Part shown: positions 1-5,732 of the stretch, one piece after another
How positions within the stretch are numbered: the stretch's first letter is position 1
Layout: each line of letters begins with the position of its first letter
Notes under the pieces: generated by a model
The model's input: the letters and a program-made list of their open reading frames with translations, nothing else
Told to the model about the DNA's origin: nothing
Databases searched by the model: none
Made by a program: the position numbers and the translations under genes
NCBI GenBank assembly: GCA_030598385.1
Contig: JAUVQB010000084.1
Coordinates: 1-6,496, forward strand
Direction: 5' to 3'
Source of the DNA: Alphaproteobacteria bacterium
Lineage (GTDB): Bacteria; Pseudomonadota; Alphaproteobacteria; Kiloniellales; JAKSDN01
Length of the DNA: 6,496 bases

Positions 1-457
1 CGCGGAAGGTATCGCCGGCGGCGAGCATGACCTTTAGCCCTTGGTCGTGCTGGTTCTTCGCGATCTTGCCGATGGTCGTGGTCTTGCCGCTGCCGTTCAC
101 GCCGACCACCAGGACCACATGGGGCCGATGGGCCGGGTCGACCGTCAGGGGCTCGGCCACCGGCGCCAGGATTTCCGTCACATCGGCCGCCAGGGCGCCG
201 CGTACCTCTTCGGGCGAGACGTCCTTGTCGAAGCGCTCCCGGGCCAGGTTGGCGGCCAGCTTGGCGGCCGTCGCGACGCCCAGGTCGGCCGAGATCAACA
301 GCTCTTCGAGCTCTTCCAGCGCCGCGTCGTCGAGCTTACGCTTGGTGAAGATGCCGGAAATGCCATCGCCCAACTTGCCGGACGAACGCGAGAGGCCGGC
401 CTTGAGGCTGGCCAGCCAGCCGCGGTTCCCGGCGCTCGCCTCTGTGCCTTGGGTCAC
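1..457 (-). CDS. ftsY: Signal recognition particle receptor FtsY (N-terminal part, cut by window edge)
   Basis: FtsY is the membrane-associated GTPase that receives SRP-ribosome-nascent chain complexes and pairs with Ffh to hand them to the Sec translocon. Only the first 152 codons are in the window. Residues about 14-100 form the helical N domain (leucine-rich, with [12 protein letters not shown] around 50-61). The G domain starts with the P-loop GVNGSGKT at 119-126, and the visible part ends in the DTFR motif at 149-152, where Ffh has DVRR. The start is GTG at 457-455, chosen because it overlaps the mtaB stop as GTGA and gives a typical N domain. No good Shine-Dalgarno precedes it, so translation is probably coupled to mtaB. 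The protein lacks the long acidic A domain of E. coli FtsY, as is usual in alphaproteobacteria. The family call is very secure; the C-terminal part is not visible. Confidence 0.95.
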   Translation of the reverse strand, partial: MTQGTEASAGNRGWLASLKAGLSRSSGKLGDGISGIFTKRKLDDAALEELEELLISADLGVATAAKLAANLARERFDKDVSPEEVRGALAADVTEILAPVAEPLTVDPAHRPHVVLVVGVNGSGKTTTIGKIAKNQHDQGLKVMLAAGDTFR

Positions 458-1731
458 GCGCCGGCTCGCGCCAGGAGGCGGCCGCTGGCGGCCGCGGCAA
501 TGCGCAGCGTAACGATCTCACCGGGCAGGCCGTGGCGATCATGGGGCCATTCGACCGGCGCGAACTGAGTGCTATGGCCGAATCCCGGTTTCTCCACCAG
601 GACCTGCTCGTCGCACCCGATGCGACTTTCGAGAAACCGGCTCAAAGCGCCCTCTCCGGCTGCGCGCAGGCGCGCCGCGCGGGCTTTCCGCGTCGCCGAC
701 GGCACCTGCGGCATGCGCGCCGCCGGCGTGCCGGGCCTAGGCGAATAGGGAAAGACGTGGAGATGAGTGAGGCCGCAGTCAGCCACCAGGGAGAGCGTAT
801 TTGCGAACATGACCTCGTCCTCGGTCGGAAAGCCGGCGATCAGGTCCGCGCCGAACACAACGTCGGGCCGCAGTTGCCGGACTTGCCGGCAGAGTGCGAC
901 CGCGTCGGCGCGCAGATGTCGCCGTTTCATGCGTTTGAGGACGAGGTCGTCGCCCGCCTGCAGGCTCAGGTGCAGGTGCGGCATCAAGCGCTCCTCCTCG
1001 GCGATGAGCCGCAGCAGGTCCCGATCCAGCTCGACCGGGTCGACCGAGGAGATGCGCAGGCGGCGCAACTCGGGCACCAGCCTCAGAATGCGCCCCGCTA
1101 GCTGGCCGAGGCCCGGCCGGCCTGGCAAGTCCTTGCCGTAATCGGTGATGTCGACGCCGCTCAGCACCACCTCCGCGGTGCCGCCCTCGACCAGGAGGCG
1201 GACCTGGCGCACCACCTCGCCCACCGGAACCGAGCGGCTCGGGCCGCGCCCGTAGGGGATGATGCAGAAGGTGCAGCGGTGGTCGCAGCCCTGCTGGACC
1301 TGGACGAAGGCGCGGGCCCGGCCCTCGAAGCCTCGGATCAGGTGCCCTGCGGTCTCGCGCACCGCCATGATGTCGTCGACCAGCACCCGTGGATGCTCGC
1401 TTCCTTCTACTGGCGGAGCAAACGTATGCGCACGCAGTTTCTCCTGGTTGCCGACGACCTGATCGACTTCCGCCATGGCGGCATAGCGGGCGGGGTCAAT
1501 CTGCGCCGAACAGCCGGTCACGATGATACGCGCGTCCGGCCGCTCGCGCCGGGCGCGGCGGATCGCCTGACGGGCCTGGCGTTCGGCTTCCTTGGTGACG
1601 GCGCAGGTGTTGACGATCACCGCGTCGCTCGGCCCCTGGCCGCGCGCGTGCTCGCGCATGACCTCGGACTCGTAGGCGTTCAGCCGGCAGCCGAAGGTGA
1701 TGATCTCGGGTCCGGCGGGGGGCGTCGTCAT
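454..1731 (-). CDS. mtaB: tRNA (t6A37) methylthiotransferase MtaB, radical SAM enzyme
   Basis: MtaB adds a methylthio group to C2 of N6-threonylcarbamoyladenosine at position 37 of tRNAs reading ANN codons, giving ms2t6A. The 425-residue length fits the family. The N-terminal methylthiotransferase (UPF0004) domain shows three cysteines expected to hold one 4Fe-4S cluster: C15 in FGCRLN, C43 in NTCAVT and C74 in VTGCSAQ. The radical SAM motif CxxxCxxC is C149, C153 and C156, followed by [21 protein letters not shown] and the [11 protein letters not shown] segment are typical of the family. The last 60 or so residues look like a TRAM RNA-binding domain. The FGCRLN form of the first motif and the lack of a MiaB-like extended N terminus favour MtaB over MiaB or RimO. 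The ATG overlaps the dapF stop as ATGA, and the stop overlaps the ftsY GTG, so it is the middle gene of a tight operon. Confidence 0.95.
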   Translation of the reverse strand: MTTPPAGPEIITFGCRLNAYESEVMREHARGQGPSDAVIVNTCAVTKEAERQARQAIRRARRERPDARIIVTGCSAQIDPARYAAMAEVDQVVGNQEKLRAHTFAPPVEGSEHPRVLVDDIMAVRETAGHLIRGFEGRARAFVQVQQGCDHRCTFCIIPYGRGPSRSVPVGEVVRQVRLLVEGGTAEVVLSGVDITDYGKDLPGRPGLGQLAGRILRLVPELRRLRISSVDPVELDRDLLRLIAEEERLMPHLHLSLQAGDDLVLKRMKRRHLRADAVALCRQVRQLRPDVVFGADLIAGFPTEDEVMFANTLSLVADCGLTHLHVFPYSPRPGTPAARMPQVPSATRKARAARLRAAGEGALSRFLESRIGCDEQVLVEKPGFGHSTQFAPVEWPHDRHGLPGEIVTLRIAAAASGRLLARAGA

Positions 1732-2570
1732 GACGGCCGGGGCAGCAGGGATCGCGCGAAGACGCCGGTAAAGCTAGTGGCCACCGGGCCGCTCATCACC
1801 ATGTGGCCGTCCTCGCGCCACTCCAGGGCGAGCGGGCCGCCGTCGAGCCGGACCTCCGCCTTGCGGCCCGTCAGGCCGCGGCGATGGGCCGCCGCCGCGG
1901 CGGCGCAGGCGCCGGTGCCGCAGGCTCTCGTCAAGCCGACGCCGCGTTCCCAAACCCGCACCCGCAAGCAATCGGGGCCCATGAGCTCGGCCACGCCGAT
2001 GTTGGCGCGTTCCGGGAACAGGGGATCGTGCTCGAGTTGCGGGCCGAGGGTTTCAAGGTCCACGGCCGCGGCGTCCGCGACGAAAAAGACTGCATGGGGG
2101 TTGCCGATATTGACGGCCACCGGGTCGCTCAAGGGCCCGCACGCGAGCTCGAGATGAAGCGTATCCATCTCCCGCGCCAGGGGAATCTCCTGCCAGGCGG
2201 TGCGCAGCTCGCCCATGTCTACCGCAATTCCGCCGGCCGTGATGCTAACGGCGTGAAGCAGGCCCGCCTGGGTCTCGACCGTGCAGTGCTCCCGGCCGGT
2301 CTCCGCCATGATCAGCGAGGCGACGCAGCGCGTCGCGTTGCCGCAGGCCTCGACCTCGCCGCCATCGGCGTTGCGGATGCGCATGAAAACATCCGCCGCG
2401 CCATTCGTCGGCGGCTCCAGTGTGATCAGCTGGTCGCAACCGATGCCGGTACGACGGTCGGCCACGGCCCGGGTGGACGCATCGTCGAGAACGAAAGGCT
2501 CGGTCCGGGCGTCAACCACCACGAAATCGTTGCCGAGACCGTGCATTTTTATGAAGGGCCGCAGGTTCAT
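1728..2570 (-). CDS. dapF: Diaminopimelate epimerase DapF
   Basis: DapF converts LL-diaminopimelate to meso-diaminopimelate in the cytoplasm without a cofactor. The product is the direct precursor of lysine and a building block of peptidoglycan. The 280-residue protein has the family start FIKMHGLGNDFVVVDAR (6-22). The two catalytic cysteines are present: C76 in EACGNATRCVA and C217 in TRACGTGAC. NIGNPHAVFFV (154-164) and ERANIGVAE (187-195) are further family motifs. The ATG at 2570-2568 is supported because it gives the standard stretch of residues before MHGLGNDF. It has no Shine-Dalgarno, and a promoter-like -10 lies only 7 nt upstream, so a leaderless mRNA is possible. It is the first gene of the dapF-mtaB-ftsY operon and diverges from the response-regulator gene. 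Confidence 0.96.
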   Translation of the reverse strand: MNLRPFIKMHGLGNDFVVVDARTEPFVLDDASTRAVADRRTGIGCDQLITLEPPTNGAADVFMRIRNADGGEVEACGNATRCVASLIMAETGREHCTVETQAGLLHAVSITAGGIAVDMGELRTAWQEIPLAREMDTLHLELACGPLSDPVAVNIGNPHAVFFVADAAAVDLETLGPQLEHDPLFPERANIGVAELMGPDCLRVRVWERGVGLTRACGTGACAAAAAAHRRGLTGRKAEVRLDGGPLALEWREDGHMVMSGPVATSFTGVFARSLLPRPS

Positions 2571-2577
2571 GCTGCGG

Positions 2578-2606
2578 GTTATAGGGCGCGCTCGGCGCGC
2601 CGTCTA
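2578..2606 (-). promoter_or_regulatory. Likely sigma-70-type promoter of the dapF-mtaB-ftsY operon
   Basis: Read on the minus strand, TAGACG (2606-2601) matches 4 of 6 bases of the -35 consensus. TATAAC (2583-2578) matches 5 of 6 bases of the -10. The spacer is exactly 17 bp. Transcription would be expected to start at about 2572-2570, at or within two bases of the dapF ATG. The call rests on consensus and spacing only. Confidence 0.5.
2585..2601. repeat. 17-bp dyad GGCGCGC-TCG-GCGCGCC inside the dapF promoter spacer
   Basis: This is a perfect 7-bp inverted repeat around a 3-base centre, almost exactly filling the 17-bp gap between the putative -35 and -10 of dapF. It could be an operator read as DNA. 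It would not be in the mRNA if the promoter call is right, so it would not act as an RNA hairpin. In GC-rich DNA a chance dyad of alternating G and C is also possible. Confidence 0.5.
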
Positions 2607-2681
2607 GCGCCCATCCGCTCGCCCTGAAGTGGCGCTCGGGCGGCTTGGGAAGCCGGAATACGCCGGCGCCGACGCCGGGCC

Positions 2682-2716
2682 CTCTGCACCTGACCGGGTC
2701 CTCTTCACCTGACCGG
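2682..2716. repeat. Two direct copies of CTCT(G/T)CACCTGACCGG, 19-bp period
   Basis: Copy one is 2682-2697 and copy two 2701-2716, identical at 15 of 16 positions. The 19-bp period is close to two helical turns, so both copies would face the same side of the DNA, as for paired operator sites. No known regulator motif is recognised. Confidence 0.7.
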
Positions 2717-2773
2717 AAATTATGGCAAACTATGACGAACTCGGCCTGCAGGTCTGTCAGGGGGGCAAAATCC

Positions 2774-2839
2774 ATGAAAAACATCAGCGAGCTGCCGAAC
2801 ATCGTCAGGGCTGGCGGCGGCCGGGTCATTTACCAATAG
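2774..2839 (+). CDS. Possible 21-residue leader peptide or small protein (weak)
   Basis: An ATG at 2774 opens a 21-codon frame, MKNISELPNIVRAGGGRVIYQ, ending at TAG 2837-2839. A purine-rich AGGGGGG stretch ending at 2765 lies 8 nt upstream and could act as a Shine-Dalgarno. There is no recognisable domain, signal peptide or membrane segment, and no run of one amino acid of the kind seen in attenuator leaders. The stop codon falls inside the first copy of the AATAGGCCCGGC repeat. The same frame extends upstream to a TTG at 2645, but that longer version has no family character. It may be chance, since ORFs of this size are common. Confidence 0.2.
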   Translation: MKNISELPNIVRAGGGRVIYQ

Positions 2840-2862
2840 GCCCGGCTACGAATAGGCCCGGC
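2835..2862. repeat. Direct repeat AATAGGCCCGGC, two copies, 16-bp period
   Basis: Two perfect 12-bp copies lie at 2835-2846 and 2851-2862, separated by TACG. The CCCGGC of either copy could pair with GCCGGG at 2820-2825 inside the small ORF, which would give two mutually exclusive RNA hairpins. The repeat itself is plain in the sequence; any pairing role is inference. Confidence 0.75.
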
Positions 2863-2946
2863 GCCGGTGGTCCATGGCGGGGCGGGTTGGCAGGGCGAAG
2901 GACCCCGCCGGGGTGGCCGTCGCGGCGAAATTTTGGCGTCCGGCTG

Positions 2947-2959
2947 TAAAATCTTAACC
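2947..2959 (+). promoter_or_regulatory. Candidate -10 TAAAAT and CtrA-like half-site before the receiver-PilZ gene
   Basis: TAAAAT at 2947-2952 matches the -10 consensus in 5 of 6 bases, but no good -35 stands 16-18 bp upstream. TTAACC at 2954-2959 continues as TTAACCTT, one base from the TTAACCAT half-site recalled for CtrA-bound alphaproteobacterial promoters. The full TTAA-N7-TTAA form is absent. If used, this promoter would give a leader of about 70 nt before the ATG at 3031. Confidence 0.25.
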
Positions 2960-3012
2960 TTCGCCGCTCATTATTTTCCTCTTTTCCGTCCTTGTATAGG
3001 CCGGTAATCAAC

Positions 3013-3018
3013 AAGGAG
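3013..3018 (+). promoter_or_regulatory. Ribosome binding site AAGGAG that decides the receiver-PilZ start
   Basis: AAGGAG is a near-perfect Shine-Dalgarno, 12 nt before the ATG at 3031. That spacing is slightly long but workable. It argues against the in-frame upstream TTG at 2992, which would place this site inside the coding region and add 13 residues before the conserved receiver start MRVLQVEDD. Confidence 0.7.
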
Positions 3019-3030
3019 TCGGCGCCCGCC

Positions 3031-3681
3031 ATGCGCGTGCTTCAAGTCGAAGACGACGCGACCACCGCCAAGTCCGTCGAGCTCATGCTCAAGGCTCAGG
3101 GCCACGCCTGCGAGACCGTGAGTCTCGGCGAAGAGGCCTTGCGCCTGGTGCGGGACAAGGATTACGACCTGATTTTGCTCGATATCATGCTGCCGGACAT
3201 CGACGGCTATGAGGTTCTGAAACGCCTCCAAGGCTGGGGTATAGAGACCCCCGTGATGATCCAGTCGGGCCTGGTCCGAAGCGACAAGGATCGCGCCGCC
3301 CTCGGCATGGCCGACAGCCTGAACAAGCCATACGGCTCCAAGGAATTGCAGCAGCGTATCGAGGCGATTACCAGGCGCGAGGCCTCGGCCAGCGAAGACT
3401 CCGGCGAGACGGGCAATGATAGCCCCGAATCCGATGGCGAACGGCGTGGCGCCCAGCGCGCCCGGACGATCAAGAGCGGATTGATCGCTTTTAACCAGAA
3501 CCAGTGCGACATGGACTGCCTGGTGCTCAGCCTGTCCAACGACGGCGCCGCCCTGCAACCATTGGACAGCTTGAACATTCCGGACGCCTTCGTTCTGAAG
3601 ATCAAGGATGGCTCGGTCCACGATTGCCAGGTCTGTTGGCGCCATGGCAACAAGCTGGGCGTGCGCTTCGCCGCTGCTTAA
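3031..3681 (+). CDS. Two-domain response regulator: CtrA-like receiver plus PilZ domain
   Basis: The 216-residue protein has a phosphoacceptor receiver at about 1-117, a Ser/Glu/Gly-rich linker at about 118-137, and a PilZ domain at about 138-214. The receiver keeps all key residues: D8 and D9 (metal), phospho-acceptor D51 in LILLDIMLPD, S79 and K99 in NKPY. Its first residues (MRVLQVEDD, SVELMLKAQGH, LGEEAL, GYEVL) resemble the CtrA receiver as I remember it, but the OmpR-type DNA-binding domain is absent. The PilZ part has RxxxR (R139 to R143) and SLSNDGAAL at 167-175, so the usual D/N of D/NxSxxG is Ser167. VCWRHGNKLGVRF at 201-213 is a typical alphaproteobacterial PilZ ending. It probably takes input from a histidine kinase or phosphotransferase, not encoded here, and acts through protein contact and possibly c-di-GMP. 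It is cytoplasmic with no membrane segment. No terminator is evident after it. Confidence 0.88.
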   Translation: MRVLQVEDDATTAKSVELMLKAQGHACETVSLGEEALRLVRDKDYDLILLDIMLPDIDGYEVLKRLQGWGIETPVMIQSGLVRSDKDRAALGMADSLNKPYGSKELQQRIEAITRREASASEDSGETGNDSPESDGERRGAQRARTIKSGLIAFNQNQCDMDCLVLSLSNDGAALQPLDSLNIPDAFVLKIKDGSVHDCQVCWRHGNKLGVRFAAA

Positions 3682-3735
3682 GACCGCGCCTAAGACGACG
3701 GCCCCCATCAAGATACCCTTCATGCTTCCCTCATA

Positions 3736-3777
3736 GATGCGCGCTTGACGCCTCCTCTTTTGATGCGCGCTTGACGC
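3736..3777. repeat. Perfect 16-bp direct repeat GATGCGCGCTTGACGC, 26-bp period
   Basis: Copies lie at 3736-3751 and 3762-3777, separated by CTCCTCTTTT. Each contains TTGACG, a good -35 hexamer. Only the second copy has a -10-like hexamer at the right distance. It could be a recent duplication of part of the ffh promoter or a paired regulator site. Confidence 0.85.
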
Positions 3778-3799
3778 GCGAGCGCCGCTTGCCTAGTCT
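3771..3799 (+). promoter_or_regulatory. Likely promoter of the ffh-VOC-rpsP transcription unit
   Basis: TTGACG (3771-3776) matches 5 of 6 bases of the -35 consensus. A 17-bp spacer leads to TAGTCT (3794-3799), which matches the first, second and last bases of the -10. The start point would be near 3806, leaving a leader of roughly 120 nt before the ffh ATG. That leader contains one short hairpin, CGCGA-GTT-TCGCG, at 3856-3868. The call rests on consensus and placement only. Confidence 0.5.
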
Positions 3800-3928
3800 C
3801 CGCCGCGCTCACACCTAGCGACACGTCACAGGTTCGCACGAGAGCCACGCCGGTCCGCGAGTTTCGCGCACTGGCGCGATGAGCGTTGGGCGGGAGCACG
3901 CGCAAAGGGCCGGGGCCGCGGAACGAGC

Positions 3929-5299
3929 ATGTTCGATAACCTGCAGGAACGCCTGGGCGAAGTCTTCGATCGCCTGAAGCGGCGCGGCGCCCTCAGCGAG
4001 AGCGACATCACGGCGGCGCTGCGCGAAGTGCGCGTGGTGCTGCTCGAAGCCGATGTCGCCCTGCCGGTGGTCAAGGATTTCGTCGAGGCGGTGCGCGAAA
4101 AAGCCCTCGGCCAAGAAGTGTTGCGCTCGGTCACGCCGGGGCAAATGGTGGTCAAGATCGTGCACGACCACCTGGTCGAGACCCTAGGCAGCGAGGCCGT
4201 GCCGCTCACCATCGACGTGACCCCGCCGGCGGTCTTCCTGCTGGTCGGCCTCCAAGGCTCGGGCAAGACCACGACCACCGCCAAGATCGCCCTGCGCCTC
4301 AAGGATCGTGAGAAGAAGAAGGCCCTCATGGCCTCGCTCGACGTGCGGCGCCCGGCCGCCCAGGAACAGCTCGCCATTCTCGGGGCCCAGTCCGAGGTGC
4401 GCTGCCTCGACATCGTTCCCGGCGAGCCGCCGGTCGCGATCGCGCGCCGCGCTGTGCAGACGGCGGCGCTCGAAGGCTACGATGCGGTCCTGCTGGACAC
4501 CGCCGGCCGGCTCGCCATCGACGAGGAACTGATGGCCGAGGTGGCCGAGGTGCGGGACGCCGCGAAGCCGCACGAGACCTTGCTGGTGGCCGACGCCATG
4601 ACCGGCCAGGACGCGGTTACCGTGGCGCGCAACTTCCATGAAAAGGTCGGCCTGACCGGTATTGTGCTGACCCGGATCGATGGCGACGCCCGCGGCGGCG
4701 CGGCACTCTCCATGAAGGCGGTGACCGGCTGTCCGATCAAGCTGCTGGGCGCCGGCGAGAAGCTGGATGCCCTCGAAGTCTTCCACCCCGAGCGCGTCGC
4801 CGGCCGCATCCTCGGCATGGGCGACGTGGTCTCGCTGGTCGAGAAGGCGGCGGAGACGATCGAGGTCGAAGAGGCGGAGAAGCTCGCCAAGAAGATCGAG
4901 AAAGGAAAATTCGACCTCGACGACCTGGCCAATCAATTGCGCCAATTGCAGAAGATGGGCGGGCTCGGCGGGCTCATGGGTATGCTGCCGGGCGTGCCCA
5001 AGATGCAGCAGCAGATGAAGGACGCGAAGATCGACGACGGCATGATCCGGCGCCAGCTGGCGATCATTTCGTCCATGACGCCCCGGGAGCGCCGCCGCCC
5101 GGAAATCATCAAGGCGAGCCGCAAGCAACGCATCTCCAAGGGCGCAGGCGCCAGCGTTCAGGAGGTCAACAAGCTCCTGAAGCAGCACCACGAAGCCGGG
5201 CGCATGATGAAGAAGGTCAAGAAGCTCGGGAAAAAAGGCCTGATGCGCCATGGGCTGCCTGGCGGGTTTCCCGGCGGGCCCGGCGGCTTTCCGAGATAA
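3929..5299 (+). CDS. ffh: Signal recognition particle protein Ffh (SRP54 GTPase)
   Basis: Ffh binds 4.5S RNA and hydrophobic signal sequences emerging from the ribosome, and docks with FtsY for co-translational insertion of membrane proteins. The 456-residue length is normal. The N domain is at about 1-95, and the start MFDNLQERLGEVFDRL is canonical. The G domain shows the P-loop GLQGSGKT at 107-114, DVRRPAAQEQL, DTAGR at 190-194, TRIDGDARGG at 248-257 and GAGEKLD. The methionine-rich M domain follows from about residue 300, with a flexible GGLGGLMGMLPGV finger loop near 343-355. The RNA-binding signature is SMTPRERRRPEIIKASRKQR at 382-401. The tail is basic then Gly/Phe/Pro-rich. Only a weak purine stretch (GGAACGAG) precedes the ATG. 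The next gene starts 13 nt after the stop, so they are probably co-transcribed. The partner gene ftsY lies in the divergent operon. Confidence 0.98.
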   Translation: MFDNLQERLGEVFDRLKRRGALSESDITAALREVRVVLLEADVALPVVKDFVEAVREKALGQEVLRSVTPGQMVVKIVHDHLVETLGSEAVPLTIDVTPPAVFLLVGLQGSGKTTTTAKIALRLKDREKKKALMASLDVRRPAAQEQLAILGAQSEVRCLDIVPGEPPVAIARRAVQTAALEGYDAVLLDTAGRLAIDEELMAEVAEVRDAAKPHETLLVADAMTGQDAVTVARNFHEKVGLTGIVLTRIDGDARGGAALSMKAVTGCPIKLLGAGEKLDALEVFHPERVAGRILGMGDVVSLVEKAAETIEVEEAEKLAKKIEKGKFDLDDLANQLRQLQKMGGLGGLMGMLPGVPKMQQQMKDAKIDDGMIRRQLAIISSMTPRERRRPEIIKASRKQRISKGAGASVQEVNKLLKQHHEAGRMMKKVKKLGKKGLMRHGLPGGFPGGPGGFPR

Positions 5300-5312
5300 C
5301 AGGGGTCCCGAG

Positions 5313-5699
5313 ATGATCAGCCACGTCACCGTCGGCAGCGACGACATCGACCGGGCCAAGGCGTTCTACAAAAAGGTCATGGCGCCGCTCAGCTATGCCC
5401 GGGTCTTCGAGGGGGACGATTACTTCGCCTATGGCGAAACCGAGGCCTCGCCGCCCTGCTTTTGGGTGCTGCCGCCGTTCGACGGCCTGCCTGCCGAGCG
5501 CGGCAACGGCTGGCATTGCGCCTTCCTGGCGCCGAGCCGCGCGGCGGTCGATGCCTTCCATGCGGCGGCGCTCTGCGCCGGCGGCAGCGACGAGGGCGCG
5601 CCGGGCCTGCGCCCGCAATATACGGCAAACTATTACGGCGCTTACGTGCGCGACCCGGACGGCAACAAGCTGCAGGCCGTCTGCTACCACCCCGAATGA
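5313..5699 (+). CDS. VOC (glyoxalase/bleomycin-resistance/dioxygenase fold) family protein, function unknown
   Basis: The 128-residue protein has the VOC pattern of two beta-alpha-beta-beta-beta modules. It starts HVTVGSDDIDRAKAFYKKVMAPLSY (4-28), has GNGWHCAFLAPSRAAVDAFHAAAL in the middle (64-87), and ends PQYTANYYGAYVRDPDGNKL (101-120) then QAVCYHPE. H4 and H68 are at the usual metal-ligand positions, but the Glu normally found in the closing (I/L)EAVCH motif is Gln121, so metal binding or catalysis may be altered. Substrate and reaction cannot be read from the sequence. Homologues are small soluble proteins often labelled glyoxalase without proof. The ATG at 5313 is preferred over earlier in-frame starts inside ffh because AGGGG (5301-5305) sits 7 nt upstream and the domain begins right after it. 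It lies between ffh and rpsP with gaps of 13 and 33 nt, so it is probably an operon member. Confidence 0.85.
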   Translation: MISHVTVGSDDIDRAKAFYKKVMAPLSYARVFEGDDYFAYGETEASPPCFWVLPPFDGLPAERGNGWHCAFLAPSRAAVDAFHAAALCAGGSDEGAPGLRPQYTANYYGAYVRDPDGNKLQAVCYHPE

Positions 5700-5719
5700 T
5701 GAAACCTTAGGCTCAAGTA

Positions 5720-5726
5720 GGAGAGG
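5720..5726 (+). promoter_or_regulatory. Strong ribosome binding site GGAGAGG of rpsP
   Basis: GGAGAGG lies 6 nt before the ATG at 5733 and is the strongest Shine-Dalgarno in the plus-strand unit, fitting the high expression needed for a ribosomal protein. It fixes the rpsP start. Confidence 0.75.
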
Positions 5727-5732
5727 AAAGCC

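Larger units (their letters stand above)
2607..3012. other. Divergent intergenic region between dapF and the receiver-PilZ gene
   Basis: No convincing protein-coding gene is seen on either strand here. The plus strand holds a 19-bp-period repeat (2682-2716), two adjacent near-repeats TATGGCAAAC and TATGACGAAC (2721-2740 area), a 21-codon ORF with a purine-rich stretch before it (2774-2839), and a 16-bp-period repeat (2835-2862). Two small GC hairpins (2902-2914 and 2916-2926) are followed by AAATTTT (2928-2934). Beyond them comes an AT-richer stretch from about 2945 to 2998. CTGACC (2709-2714) and TATGAC (2731-2736), 16 bp apart, could be a weak promoter for the small ORF. The region is unusually structured for a simple spacer and may be a leader, but none of this is proven. 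Confidence 0.5.

Noticed and set aside
1279..2627. Long plus-strand frames opposite mtaB and dapF
   Set aside because: Both are shadows; MtaB and DapF catalytic motifs on the minus strand are complete.
2512..2829. Minus-strand 105-codon frame overlapping the dapF start
   Set aside because: It runs into the dapF N-terminus in another frame, has no ribosome binding site and no recognisable domain.
2722..2949. Plus-strand 75-codon frame starting MANYDELGLQVC
   Set aside because: The second half turns into Pro/Gly/Arg-rich sequence typical of non-coding GC-rich DNA, the start has no good Shine-Dalgarno, and no family is recognised. The first 30 residues remain only mildly suggestive.
3682..3735. 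Rho-independent terminator after the receiver-PilZ gene
   Set aside because: No stable GC stem followed by a T run is present; readthrough toward ffh or Rho-dependent ending is equally possible.
3682..3928. 4.5S RNA (ffs) or another structured RNA before ffh
   Set aside because: The SRP RNA tetraloop and flanking asymmetric loop pattern is not seen; only a 5-bp hairpin at 3856-3868 is evident. No tRNA-like fold was noticed in the window.
4184..5359. Minus-strand 391-codon frame opposite ffh
   Set aside because: It is a shadow of the ffh coding strand in GC-rich DNA; the plus-strand Ffh motifs are complete and decisive.
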